Part shown: in pieces, positions 20,841-33,028 of the stretch
Position numbering within the stretch: position 1 is the stretch's first letter
How the letters are laid out: each line of letters begins with the position of its first letter
DNA from: Pseudopithomyces maydicus
Taxonomy: Eukaryota > Ascomycota > Dothideomycetes > Pleosporales > Didymosphaeriaceae
Direction of reading: 5' to 3'
Length of the DNA stretch: 64,000 nucleotides
Assembly: GCA_026873275.1 (NCBI GenBank)
Contig: JANTUC010000015.1
Location: forward strand, 806,001 to 870,000
Program-made: the position numbers and the translations under genes
Notes under the pieces: model-generated
The model's database searches: none
What the model was told of the DNA's origin: nothing
What the model saw: only the letters and a program-made list of their open reading frames with translations

Positions 20841-22199
20841 TCATGAAGTAACCGGCAAGCCACTGGCCATGCGGTAGAGCTCGAATGCCAGGCTTGGTGT
20901 GTCTCTCAGTATCGTTTCCACATCCTTCCGGGATGACAGTTCCGGGTGGGAGCGGAAAGCCTGGATGACAACGTCCCGGAGTCCTCGGTCCGTGTCCACG
21001 GTTGTCTCATACGCTTCTTGGAAGGCCTCGGGCAGTTCCTCACTACCAAGATGAGCCTCTATCTGGTTGGCAAATTTCTTTCGAGCTAGAGACTTCAGTC
21101 CCACGATACCGTATCTGGGTGACTTTAGTTAGTATAAACACTCAAATGATAATCAGATGGGGCCTCGAAAGACTTGGCAGTCTATCGCCAATGGGCATCT
21201 CCAAAATTTGCAGGACGGACATGAAACCAGCAGTGCAGCATTGATTGGACGAGGATAGTCCAGCCATAGCCTGCGTTCGAGGGGGTTGAGGGTGGGCCAG
21301 CAAGGTAGAGGCTTGGCATACGACGATCGGATCGTCATCCCTGCGCTAATCCGGGGGTCGGCGTCTGCGCCTGCCGTCCAGTACGTGGTGCGCAAGTGCT
21401 GCCAGCTTTTGGGTACAGCATGACGCCGATGAGGAAATGTGAAACGCATGGCGTGGACATGTCATACCAATCAGGCAAGGGAAAATGACTTACTTTTCAG
21501 CGATAGCGTACACTTTGGCATGTGTGACCAGATGCGGTTTTTCTTGATCAGCCTTTGGCTCCGCGGGTACGTAGTCGAAAGGATCGTCCATGAACTGGTC
21601 TTGCATAGGACTATCTGGAATCTTTGCCACTGGGTCTGGAGTGGGTTGGTCATCTGGCTGTTGCTGCTCCGCTGGTGGTGACGGCGGCGGTGCTGGTGTT
21701 GCGGCAGAAATCATAGCCAGAAGAGGATCCTCAACCAGAGCGAGGTTCAATTTTTTCGATGGTCGGCGTGTCGGGAAGCGGGGCGTACGCGGCGATGTGG
21801 ATGTACAGGAGCGTTGCGAGGAGCGACGTGACAAAGGCTTATTGAGGTAGTCGAGATGATAAAAATCTAAGTCAGCGTATATTAGCGGAATTCTGGATAT
21901 GAGCATGCTAGTGTTTACAGTGCACCATATGTCCCACCGCTTCTGGGTCATCCTCGGTCAGGTCGACCACGCCCGTTTCTGATTCTCGGAACGGGTTGCT
22001 GCATACTCCATCGAAGAAAGTCGATCGCGAAGCGAGGAGAGCGCGATGTACAGGATATCTTTTGTCGCCGGCGACAATGGTCAGATCTGAGTACTTTCCA
22101 GAGTCATACATTCTGGGACACTTAGCGAGGCCCGAGTGTGGAGGCAGATTGAACGTACGAGGCCAATGCAGACATGAGTTCGATAGTGGCCGTGTCCAT
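20841..22199 (-). CDS. BTB/POZ domain protein
   Basis: Four exons, about 300 residues. Exon 1 codes MDTATIELMSALAS. A short intron leads to SMYDSGKYSDLTIVAGDKRY, then PVHRALLASRSTFFDGVCS and DLTEDDPEAVGHMVHY, which is the standard fungal BTB fold (protein-protein interaction, often with cullin-3 ligases or transcription factors). A second short intron gives YFYHLDYLNKPLS. A Pro-rich linker (PAPPPSPPAEQQQPDDQ) follows, then HLVTHAKVYAIAEKYGIVGL, the helix pair usually found after fungal BTB domains, and a helical C-terminus ending SGLPVTS. The last intron (21115-21493) is 379 nt, several times longer than any other in the window. No Kelch or MATH domain, so the partner is not predictable. Confidence 0.88.
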
Positions 22200-23794
22200 G
22201 ATAGCAATTTTCGACCGAGAAATGACTGCCGCTGAAGAAAACGTCGGAATGTTGGCTCTGGACAAGATGGTCTGGAAAGATTTCGTTGTGGATCAAACTT
22301 GGTGGAAGATGTCGAGGGGGAAATACGAGTGGTTGGAATGGTTATGAGAAGAAATGGACCGGGGCGATAGATGGGCGCAGGAGTGGGAGGCTGAGACGGT
22401 GTGTACGTATGGGCGACGGCGTTGGTAGTGCCCGATCAAACGGTGACCGAACCTTAGGACCAAATGGGGCGAGTGGCGGATGGTGTTCACGAAGCGTCTG
22501 GGTGGGCTTATGTGAAGCGGGTAGGACTGAAAGGGGCACGTCAAGCGGGGTCTTCGGTGCGATGGCACGACAAGGTGATGTCTTTTGTACTTTGTCAAGC
22601 AAGCCAATCTCAAGATTCAAGCTCTTGCGTCGGCGTACAATCTAGACCGCCTTCCCAGTCACAGGGTCTATGCCCGCCTAAAAGGGCCACACGCCAGTGG
22701 ACGCGCAACTGGTATGCGAGCTGCCATGTCATGGGCCACTTGAGGGTGGCGCGCGTGCAGTGTGTAGCGGGCTGGGGTGGACCAGACCAGACAAAACGCC
22801 TCCCTGGGAGTCCCTGGCTCTGCAGCCCACGTGCTGCTTGGATGGAGCAGTTTTATCCAGCGCAACGCTCGCTCGTGGAGTCGCAGGCTGCTTCACGGGG
22901 CAGGCTCCGGCCTCGCACAGCGGACCGAGCAAGCGATGGCTGGAGCAGAGGTCAAAAAGAAGATGCTGGCGCAGCGGCGCATGGTCTATCTACCGTACTG
23001 TTGACAGACAGCAGGCCGCGTCGGGCAACGCCGTCTCGTCGCGGCAAGCGGTGCCAGCGTCTCGCTGAATTTCCTCGGACTCGCTAGCAAGCATACCTGG
23101 GCCGGCACGCAAACTAAGTCGAGGTTCGCGGTGCGACAAGGCAGGTTACCCAGGGCTGTCTCAGCAGGGCGCCATGTACGAGCTGAGGCTCTTCTGGCCA
23201 CGGGCGCCGAGAGGAACCAGGCCAGACGTGCCCCTGTTGAGGCGGGGCGGTTCGCACATAGCTGGAAAGCAGAGTCGGAGATGCAAAAGCAAACAAAAAG
23301 GGGAGTCTGGGCTGGATAGCAGCATGGTGAGCTGACGGTTGGATGCCAATGCGGTCGGCGGTCGGTGGTGCAGTGCAGCAGTGCCTGTACAGCATGTATG
23401 GCTGTGGATAGGCGAGGGGCAGGGGCGCCGGGGTGGGTGAGGGCGGGCGAGGCGAGGCGAGGCGAGGCGAGGGGTGGGCACCGTGGGCACTGTGGGCAGG
23501 GCACCGTGGGCTCGCTCGGTGCCGAAGCGGGCGGCGGGCGGTGACGCACCTGCACTGGCCAAGTAGGTACTGAAGCACTCCAGCGCTGTACTGTACACAC
23601 GGAGCTTCCGCGCAACCACGTCCGCGCCCACGTCTCCTGCCCGCCCAGCAACGCACGAGACTCGCCTTCGCTTGACGGGCCCGAACGGCTGTCCCGACCT
23701 GAGCCCTCCTAGCGCCTTTCCCCCTGCGTCTCTCTCTCGCTCACCGCACGCCACCCCACGCCCCGCCTCCACCACCCAGTAGCCCCGCGCAACC
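22200..23794. other. GC-rich divergent promoter region with GGCGA microsatellite
   Basis: About 1.6 kb between the BTB gene (-) and Doa1 (+). It is GC-rich, so long overlapping frames occur in all six phases, but none has a domain or splice pattern I trust. It probably holds both promoters and a CT-rich Doa1 5' UTR (from about 23700). Confidence 0.45.
23446..23473. repeat. Pentanucleotide repeat (GGCGA)n
   Basis: Five to six copies of GGCGA about 330 bases upstream of the Doa1 start codon, inside a G-rich stretch on the plus strand. Confidence 0.8.
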
Positions 23795-26213
23795 ATGGGC
23801 GACTACAAGCTGTCTGCCGTGCTGCGCGGCCACGAATCCGACGTACATGCCCCCTTTCCCGCCTGCAAGAGGCCGGCACTGATCCCGTCCAGGTCCGCAG
23901 CGTCGCCTTTCCCCACCCCACCACCGTCGTGTCAGCGTCGAGGGACTACAGCGTGCGGTTATGGAAGCTCCAGTCCGACACCCCACCCACCTACAACAGC
24001 ACCATCAAGGTCCAGGGCAAGGAGTTCGTCAACTCGCTGGCCATCGTCCCGCCTACCCCCGAGTTCCCTGAAGGTCTCATCGTCTCCAGCGGCAAGGACC
24101 AGATCATCGACGTGCGCCAGCCCAGCAAAGCCCTCGACGACAACGCCGATGCTCTGCTTCTTGGCCATGGCTCCAACGTCTGCGCTCTCGATGTCAGCCA
24201 GGACGGTAAACTGATCATCAGTGGCAGCTGGGACAGTCATGCTCGCGTGTGGCAGGTGGGCCAGTGGGCGGACTCTACTGTGCTGGAGGGCCATGAAGCT
24301 TCCGTTTGGGCCGTGCTAGCCTACGATTCTTCCACCATGATAACAGGTAATCGGACCATATACCCTCGGAGGCCGCCGCTCACCTTGGACCTGACTGACC
24401 GCGCCATGTAGGTTGCGCTGACCACCAGATCCGTGTTTTCACCCCCGCCGGCAAACTTGTTCGCTCCATCAAGACTGGCGACATCGTTCGCACACTGTGC
24501 AGGCTACCTACCAACCATCCCTCGGGTGCACAATTCGCCTCGGCCGGAAACGATGCCGTCATCCGTCTCTGGACCTTGGATGGTCGTCAGGTGGGCGAGC
24601 TTCATGGTCACGAGAACTTTATATACTCCCTAGCAGTTTTGCCAGACGGACAACTAGTCAGCGCTGGGGAGGACCGTACAGTACGGATATGGAAGAACAA
24701 CGAGTGCGTACAGACCATCACGCACCCTGCTATCTCGGTATGGACTGTCGCTGTTTGTTCTGAAAATGGCGACATTGTCACGGGTGCAAGCGACCGTCTT
24801 ATTCGAATCTTCACTCGAGAGCCGCAGCGATACGCCGATCCTGCCGCTATCGAACAATTCAACGACGACGTCAAGTCCTCTGCCATACCTCAGCAGACAG
24901 TGGGAAACATCAACAAGGAAAAGCTGCCTGGACCTGAGTTCCTCACGCAAAAGTCCGGCACGAAGGAGGGTCAGGTTCAGATGATTCTGGAGTCCAATGG
25001 TAACATCACTGCGTACCAATGGTCCATGGCCGCCAACCAGTGGGTTAGCGTAGGAACAGTGGTCGATCAGGCCGGCAGCGATGGCCGGAAGATATCGCAC
25101 AATGGCAAAGAATATGACTACGTTTTCGATGTGGACATCGAAGAGGGCAAGCCACCGCTAAAATTACCGTACAACGTTTCACAGAATCCGTACGAGGTTG
25201 CCAGGAAGTTTTGCGAGGACAACAAGCTGCCACTCACCTATCTGGATCAAGTCACAAATTTCATTGTACAAAACACACAGGGCGCCACTTTGGGGCAATC
25301 GACTGCACAGGGCGCAGATCCGTGGGGTACAGAATCGCGGTACCGCCCTGGAGATGCTACTGCGACACAAGCGACACCACCACCTCCTGCACCAAGACCG
25401 AAAACACTACCCCAGAAAGACTATCTCGATATTTTGACAGCGAACCATGCCCCCATACTCAAAAAATTGCAAGAGTTCAACCAGGCTCTTGTCAATGAAG
25501 GCAGCAAGGGGCTCTCTTTCAACCCCTCCGACATTCAACAACTAAATGCCGCTGTGGCATTGATGGCCAAGAACAACACCAAAGATGTAGATTCCGCCGC
25601 CATAGACCTCATCGTTAAAGCAGCAACAGAGTGGCCTGAAGATAAGCGCTTACCTGGGCTTGACTTACTGCGACTTTTGTTCGCCGCCGAAGAGCCTGTT
25701 GCGTATCTCACCACGGAGCAAAATATCTTGCAGCGTCTCGGTGATTCGGGTGTTTTCTCGCCCTCTTCTCCGCCGAACAACACGATGATGGCTGTCAGGT
25801 CATTGAGCAACTTGTTCAAAACCGACATGGGGCGGGCCATGGCAGGGGAGGAATTCAACCGCATCCATCAGTTTGCATCCGCATTTTTGACATCGACCAA
25901 CCGAAACCTCATCATCGCTATAACCACGCTCTACATCAACTACTCGGTTCTTCTGACACAGGACAACAATGCGGATCGAACGTTGTCGCTACTCGACGAC
26001 CTCAGCAAGGTCCTTACCAGCGCAAAGGATTCTGAGGCTGTCTATCGAGCTCTGATCGCTACTGGAACACTTCTTAGCCTGGGAGCCGACTTTTGTGAAG
26101 CTGGGAGGGAAATTCTACAGCTTGGCCCCGCCGTCTCGGTTGCAGAGAACCAGGCCAAGGAGCCGCGTGTGAAAAATGTGGTTGCAGAAATTCGGGAGAA
26201 GCTTCAAGCTTAA
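23795..26213 (+). CDS. DOA1: Doa1/Ufd3/PLAA, WD40-PFU-PUL ubiquitin-binding Cdc48 cofactor
   Basis: Three exons (23795-23842, 23893-24346, 24412-26213) with 50- and 65-nt introns give 767 residues, in the range of yeast Doa1 and human PLAA. Residues 1-300 form a seven-bladed WD40 propeller (blade motifs VVSASRDYSVRLWKL, LIISGSWDSHARVWQV, FASAGNDAVIRLWTL, LVSAGEDRTVRIWKN). The PFU ubiquitin-binding domain is at about 350-460 (GQVQMILESNGNITAYQWS, PYNVSQNPYEVARKFCEDN). The PUL domain, which binds the Cdc48 C-terminus, follows from about 500 to the end (LPGLDLLRLLFAAEEPVAYL). Role: it brings ubiquitylated cargo to Cdc48 in ubiquitin recycling, ribophagy and mitochondrial degradation, in cytosol and nucleus. 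Domain order is complete and nothing is broken. Confidence 0.96.
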
Positions 26214-27376
26214 GAGTTGACGGATGACTTTCCTGGAACGAGAGAGGAGGCAAGACGCGATAGGACTGTATCATAGAGAGGCGCATTATGCATGAAGCCA
26301 GCGAGCATGGCATATTTTGGTGTTTGATAATTCTGTTTTCAAACACAATCAAATTACTTGAAGCAATATCACATTCATGGTCGTCGAAATGACTGTAGAT
26401 CCCACATCTCTTCTATATCACTTGAACAACGCGTACAGGTGGTGTTTACATCAAGGCACTGGCGACCCGTCGGAAGCGAAGCAATTACCCAGGATAAGGC
26501 TGTTAAGCAGATTTAGCGCTTGCATGAGAGAGCCACGGTAACATGGTTCTGCCACGAGTCGCGACATGCTTTTATGACTTGCATGATGCGATTCATTTCA
26601 CATCGGTGCTTTCCTCACCGACATGCCGACAACATAGATGAGCGGGTCGCTTGACGTAAAAGAGGGAAAAGAGCGAGGCTGGGCGGCAACAGAGTTTTGC
26701 ATTTCGGGCCCGTGATCGACTTTCTCATAATACGTAGGCGAAGAGGCGAAGCGAGCGAGGTGTCATGGTGGGATGACATAGGTACCTACCTTAGGTAGTC
26801 AGGCAGGTTGTGATGACGCGCGCCGTGGGCCGCTGCAAGGGTTCAGACATGGATCGCGCTTACCTTGGCCAAGTTTAGCGCAGGTGCTTTCTAGAGCCTC
26901 TGGTGTATGGGTGGTAGTGTCGAACTGGCGTGCATGCGCTGCACCTCCTGCACTGCGAATTCTGGGAATTGGTGCTGTATAGGAAGTGTGTGATCATTAT
27001 AATCACGCATTCAAAGCCCATCAATTTTGTTGGCGATGAGAATAACTAACTTTGTCGTTGCTGCGAACTGGAGGCGATCGCAGAGCGCCTTTCTCTTGAC
27101 GTCAGGACCGCAATGAGAAGCTGTCATTTTGACATTGTATTGATGATTGAGGTTAGACGTTATTTTATCAGCCCTTGAAAAGATTTCTTTCCTACTTCTA
27201 CCAAGTCCTCTATCTTCTCAAATATATCTATTCTGACAACTATCTTCTAACCCATCCTACTACGCTACGAGACCATCCGCGTGAGCCTCGGTGTTCCAAG
27301 GCCAAAATTCCCAAAGGGCACCAATAGACTAGACATATAATTCTCAGGAGACAACTGGTAGAACTTGTACATCATC
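26214..27376. other. Intergenic region
   Basis: About 1.16 kb. It contains a near-palindromic TAGGTACCTACC / GGTAGGTA type motif around 26780-26805, a pattern common in ascomycete spacers. A TC-rich stretch before 27377 suits a 5' UTR. No gene supported. Confidence 0.45.
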
Positions 27377-27894
27377 ATGTCCAACAAGCACGAGCAAAAC
27401 ACCGTCGACGTGAAGCAAAAGAACGGTCCGTCCAACCCACCGATTCCATCTAAATTCTCTCTAACATCTCTCCAGTCTTCCAAAAGCCACTCACCCAACA
27501 CTCCCACCCCTCCACCTCCGCCTCCAACCTCCCCTCCAATCTCACCACCGGCCTCTGCTCATCCTCATCCCCCATCGCCGCAAACATGACCGCCTCTTTC
27601 CTTGACTTCTCCTCCAAGAACGGTCTCGATCTCCGCAGCTCAGGCGTACAAGAAGGTTCGAGGTATTGCATCGATACTCAGACGTGGAAGAAAGCGGTGG
27701 ACAGTGGCGTGGATGCGCCGAGGGTAAAATTGGAGTCGACGCATGAGGCTGCGCTAAAGAGCGTGGATCTGGAGACTTTGAAGAAGTGGAAGGCGGAGCA
27801 GGATAATGATTCAGGGACTATTTGGCCGAGGGACAAGGTTAGTGGGGCGACAAGGCAGAGTGGGGAGATTGGAGGGAAGCAGCCAAAGTCGTAA
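27377..27894 (+). CDS. Small conserved-looking protein of unknown function
   Basis: Two exons (27377-27425, 27476-27894) joined over a 50-nt intron with a CTAAC branch and CCAG acceptor give 155 residues. The splice is needed: without it the N-terminus stops in a Pro-rich frame and the conserved part lacks a start. The first part (SNKHEQNTVDVKQKN, then a Ser/Pro/Thr linker) is disordered. The core runs FLDFSSKNGLDLRSSGVQEG, SRYCIDTQTWKKAVDSGV and PRVKLESTHEAALKSV, ending in a charged tail. The well-formed core reads like a compact domain, but I do not recognise the family. Confidence 0.65.
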
Positions 27895-29087
27895 GGAGGT
27901 TGGAGATGAATGATTGGATAATGACTATTTATATATGTGCATTCAAGCCCCATGAATGTCTAAGGGAATATGTGACTGGTGATGTAATACATTGCTGTGT
28001 TTCGTGTGACAAGTTATATAGGAACAGTCTACCTAACTCTCACTAACATTAGCGAGAATACAACTTTAACCATACTCTAAGGACACCTCACCACCAACTG
28101 CTCGCTCCGAATGCATCCAAAAGGGCCACAAATACATAGCATCGTTTACGTTTTACTTTCTGTTCTTAGGCTTGTGGCGATATACCGGATATGCGATAGT
28201 GAATGATCTAAAACCGATACTCTTTCAGAAAATAAAAGTTTAAAATTCAGCTCCCCAGCGTAGTCTATATACTTGAGTGTGGCGCATACTACACCGAATC
28301 TATCAGATAGGGAGCACATTAATACATGCATGTCTCTGAGTTTGAATTCTAGAATAGCAGTATAAACGTTTGTTCTAGTCCCTGCATTACAGTCGATATG
28401 TTGGGCGTCTCTTAGCTGACGGCACACAGACCTCTTCAACGGGTCGGACCAAGGATTCAGAGACGTCGGGGGCTTTCTATATCATCGTTATTCGTGTTCG
28501 TGCAAATTTCTCTACGAGTCAATGTTTATTGTCTTACTCCTTGTTGCGGATGGCGCTCCGATGCATTAGTCCCAATTGACCTAGATTCGGCCCAGCCTAA
28601 CTAGAATCTGCTACGAAATTGAGATCTTCAAAACCTCCTTGTCGACAGGGTACAAATCTCAAAATTTGTCCAGTAAATACCGATCTATTCTTTTAATACG
28701 GACACTATTCTACACATATTCAGAGAACTAAATATACGGAATTGCATAGTTCAAACAGGACACCAGCAAGACAGCAATGGTCTAAAATTTTGTTGCTTGT
28801 CCACTCGAGTCTAGACAAAACGATCTTCTTTCCTATGCGCTACTAAGCCAGAGACTTGTCAATTTTCGTTTAGATATGCTCTATATGGTCGGGAGGAACT
28901 GATGGTGCCTGCACATTGGGTCGCGCGCTAAATCGTAGACAGGGGGTAACCGGCTTCCAAGGCGCCTAGCGTACCCTTCCATTTCTCTTCGTCCATCGCA
29001 TCTACGTACCTTTCGTAAACCTTAGATACTTTATGTTAGCCCCAGTTTCTCTTGCGTTGTTATTTTTCTCTGTGTCACTATGAGAAC
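27895..29087. other. AT-leaning intergenic region
   Basis: About 1.2 kb before the GMC gene. Short ORFs only; no domain, repeat or RNA gene recognised. Confidence 0.4.
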
Positions 29088-31201
29088 ATGGTTTTACGAT
29101 TTTTAGCTCTACTCTCGTTGTTTCTCAGACTTGGGTTTGCAATACCTGTTGAGGAGCACTCAAAGCGACAGGATGCAACCTTTGACTATGTAATTGTTGG
29201 TGGCGGTGTACGTAGCCTGAATTTTCAATGAAAGAAATACAGTCATCTAACTTGACACTTGTGGGGAAACAGACAGCTGGCTTGACAATTGCCAATCGAT
29301 TGAGCGAAGATCCCAATGTCCAGGTAGCCGTCATTGAGGCCGGTACTTTTTACCAAGTCGCAAACCCGTTGCTGTCGTCTACACCAGCAGGTGATGTCAT
29401 CTGGGCAGGAGCAAGCCCTCTCGATACGAACCCACTCGTAGATTGGAACTTTGTTACCGCACCACAGGCCGGTGCAAATGGCCGCAAAATACACTATGCT
29501 CGCGGAAAGTGCTTAGGTGGCAGGTACGTTGATTATGAATAGCGCTGCTGTATAAATGCATGGAAGCTTATAGATGAATAGTTCTGCGCGTAATTTCATG
29601 ATCTACCAGCGACCGGACACGGGTTCTCTCGATCGCTGGGCCGAGCTTGTGGGTGATGATTCATATACCTTTGACAATTGGCTACCGTACTTCAAAAAGT
29701 CTGTAAATTTTACACCTCCCAAGGCTTCCGTACGTGCAGCAAACGCATCCACAGAATATAATTCTGCAGCGTTCACTGAATCGGGCGGTCCGCTTCAAGT
29801 CTCGTATGCGAACTATGCGGGTCCTTTCTCCAGCTACATGGTGAGCCTACTAATTCCAGCGAATTTATGAAGTACAAGCTGACTTTGGCTTGCGAATCTA
29901 ACAGAAAGAGAGTTTAGAGAGCATTGGAATTCCATCAACCCAAGACTTCAATTCTGGGAATCTATTAGGGGCTCAATATGCTAGCTCGACGATCGATCCG
30001 GATAGCCAAACACGGAGTTCAAGCCAAACATCTTTTCTAAATGCCGCGAAGAATCGAAAGAACTTGAAAGTATACCAGATAACGCTCGCCAAAAAAATAA
30101 TCTTCGACTCGTCGAAACGCGCAACTGGTGTCCGAATTAGCAGCGGTGCCACGCTTTCCGCTCGCCGTGAGGTCATCATTTCAGCTGGTGCCTTTCAGTC
30201 GCCGCAGCTGCTCATGGTTTCCGGAATTGGACCAGCCGACACATTGGTCAAATATAACATCCCTCTTATCTCGGATCTCTCCGGTGTGGGTCGGGACATG
30301 CAAGACCATGTCTTCTTCGGGCCGTCGTATCGCGTCAAGGTCCAAACATTCACACGTCTCGCAAATGACCCACTCTATCTCGCTAAGCAGATCGCTTTGG
30401 ACTACCCCATCATGAAACGTGGCCCACTGACCAACCCTGTGTGTGATTTCCTGGGATGGGAGAAAGTGCCGCGTAGCTTGATCAGCGCTGAGGCCCGCAC
30501 TGTGCTCGATTCTTACCCAGATTCGTGGCCTGATATTGAGTATCTGAGTGGGCCAGGGTACATTGGAGACTTTCAAAACCTACTATTGCAGCAGCCGAAG
30601 GACGGCTTTCAGTACGTGATCCCTAAAACGACCAGATCTTCTTCTCACAGAGGGAGAGACTTTCTCGCTATCTAGAAGAATATGATCCATTGTGTGTTGA
30701 GCAATACTAATACGTCTCAGATACGCTACCATTCTTGGGGCTATCGTCGCACCACAGAGTCGTGGAAATGTTACTATCGTGTCTGCCGATACGAAGGACC
30801 TTCCGACCATCAATCCTAATTGGCTCACGGATCCCACTGACCTATCTCTCGCCATTGCGATTTACAAGCGTACACGTGAGGCTTTTGCTACAACAGCGAT
30901 GCAAAAGGGCCTAGCTGACAAGACCGAATATTTCCCGGGGCCATCTGTCCAAAGTGATGAGCAAATCCTGGAAACAATTCGTAATACACTGCTCACAGTA
31001 TGGCATGCAAGCTGTACTTGCAAGATGGGTAAGAGCGCAGCAGAAGGCGCGGTGGTGGACAGTAAAGGCAAAGTCTTCGGTGTTCATGGACTGCGAGTTA
31101 TTGATGCGAGCTCTTTTGCACTATTGCCGCCCGGACACCCACAAAGTGTTGTGTATGCACTGGCGGAAAAACTAGCAGACGATATCAAAAGTAGCCAATG
31201 A
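29088..31201 (+). CDS. Secreted GMC-family FAD oxidoreductase
   Basis: Five exons (29088-29207, 29273-29523, 29582-29840, 29905-30611, 30721-31201) give 605 residues. The start VLRFLALLSLFLRLGFAIPV is a signal peptide, followed by a dibasic site (SKRQ). The FAD Rossmann motif is DYVIVGGGTAGLTIANRLSE, followed by VAVIEAGTF. The GMC signatures are CLGGSSARNFMIYQRP and GAFQSPQLLMVSGIGP. The catalytic histidines sit in VWHASCTCKMG and LLPPGHPQSVVYALAEK. Family members oxidise alcohols or sugars. The overall pattern is closest to secondary-metabolism and aryl-alcohol types such as versicolorin B synthase or patulin synthase relatives, but the substrate cannot be assigned. The first and third donor/acceptor pairs restore the diagnostic motifs, so the gene is intact. 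It faces the rhodopsin-domain gene tail to tail. Confidence 0.9.
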
Positions 31202-31516
31202 GCAGGTACCTAAAAAAAGCGTACGAGGATCGACATTATTCTTTGCTATGTGTACCATTGCTATATAGTGGTGAGAATAGGCAGCCGAACAGGAGATTAA
31301 TGTAATAATAATCTAAAAACCAGAGAGTTCACTGAAAATTTGTTCCACTGTGGTAACAACATATTGAAGAAGCTCATATATCTCAAAAAACATTCCCAGA
31401 CAGATACCTTTGGATATATTCTTTCAGGAAAGACATGTTTTCTCTCTCAATGAAGTTTTTCGTGGGGACTAAACATAGCGCTGCTTTTGTATTGTCCTAT
31501 ATATCCAAAAAAAGTA
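31202..31516. other. Spacer between convergent genes
   Basis: About 315 AT-rich bases holding two 3' UTRs. Nothing else seen. Confidence 0.5.
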
Positions 31517-33028
31517 TTACGATGCAGTTCTTTTACCATCAAATATCTCTCTCTCTGAAGAACTATCCTGCGTAGAATAAGGGTCATGTGTGGCTTGATG
31601 ATGTAACTCCCAGCCCGGCTCCGGGTGCGTTGCCGTAGAACAGGATTCTTGAGTAGTTCCAATCAAATTAGGAGCTATGTGTTGCAAAAACAGTCGCATC
31701 GTCGGGAGTGTACCTAGATAGAAAGGCGATATAGTCAGCGTAGATCAGAAGAAAAAAGGAGGAAAAGCAATGTGTATCTTCGAAGCAAGAGAAATTTTCT
31801 CTTGAATCAAAAGGGACACTTTCACTTTGTATTTAACAATTACACACCAGTGATAATGATAAGACTAGCTTCAATCAAACTTTTCAGAAGGTTAGCGAGA
31901 TTCAAATAAGATACAACACGTGAGCTAGAATGGGGAGAGCATACATCCAGAGACTAGGGTACACCGTGTCCCACGGTGAATCTTTAGAGGTAAGCATCGG
32001 AGGCAGCAGCGCCACACGTACTGCGCTCGTAACGCATGTACTATAAAAAAAGGATTTTGTCAGTAAACGTGCATTGGACACAATGTATACTAAAATACTT
32101 ACATGGATCCAAGGCTGAAGAGCAGAATCAACATGATTTTGCGCGATCTCTGCATTTGCAGGCCCAAGACCATAGGGATGGGTAAAATCAAAACCATGAA
32201 ATCTGTGATGATATTGATCACCCCGGTAGCGATGTACAAAGCCACTTTGTCAAGGCACTGGCCATCCTTCACTGTAACATCGATGTTTTTGGCAAATGGT
32301 TGACAGGCTGCAAGAAGCGAAACAACGACGCCGACGCAGGATCCGAATACAATGAACATTGTCGCGTAGACGCATATGTGGAAGCCCTGGCTGGGGTTGA
32401 GGTTGAGGTAAAAGCAAAGGAAGGAGAATTTGGCGGCCGCGAGGGCAGGTGAGTACAGCACCGTGGTTGTCAAAGTAATCTATGGCAGGGCGGTTAGGAA
32501 AGACATTGATACATAAACTCCGAAAAACTCACCCTGGCGATAGTGTTTAGCTGATGGCCTGTGAGCTCCCAAGCATGCACGCCAATCAAACCAGCAGGAG
32601 CTCTATCTATCAACTTTTTGTTAGCTCACGATCGTCTTCGTGGAATTGAAAAACTCACAGACGATCAAAGACTGTACAGGCATAGACAACATCTGGGCCG
32701 ACGCAAGGACAAGACATCAGTATGAATATTCGCAACATCCCAAAGTATTGCGAGAACACACCCACGCAAGTAAGAGGCACCCTTTTGATCCAATGTGTTA
32801 GACAAAACTCATTAAATCTACTTGCAGCGAATACTCACAATCCTCGGAGCTGATTTTCTTAACCAACCGTACCTTTGTGTACGCTCGAATTACCAACAAC
32901 GCTGTAGCAATGACCATACCCACAACCCCTACCCAGGTGATGAGGGCCTGACCACGGCGCTGTGGGTTATCGAGGTTGGTGACATATCCTTCCGGCGCCG
33001 GGACAATTGGCTTGTCGAGGTCGACCAT
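31517..33028 (-). CDS. Fungal rhodopsin-like (PTH11/SAT4-type) seven-helix membrane protein
   Basis: A multi-exon gene with about six introns, starting MVDLDKPIVPAPEGYV at 33028. Spliced motifs in order: RRGQALITWVGVVGMVIATA (helix 1); RAYTKVRLVKKISSEDW; LAWMLSMPVQSLIVY; GVHAWELTGHQLNTIARITL; TTVLYSPALAAAKFSFLCFY (a strongly conserved helix); then QCLDKVALYIATGVINIITD and the DFMVLILPIPMVLGLQMQRS helix; LFSLGS; and LWILIEASLIIITGTLPTMR before the Ser-rich cytoplasmic tail. This order is diagnostic of the fungal rhodopsin-domain family, which includes Pth11-like receptors. Function varies and is mostly unknown; a surface sensor or a membrane protein of a metabolite cluster are both possible. 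Confidence 0.85.

Noticed and set aside
22464..23796. Several long ORFs on both strands upstream of Doa1
   Set aside because: They overlap in all six frames of GC-rich sequence, are rich in Arg, Pro, Ala and Gly, and have no domain or splice logic.
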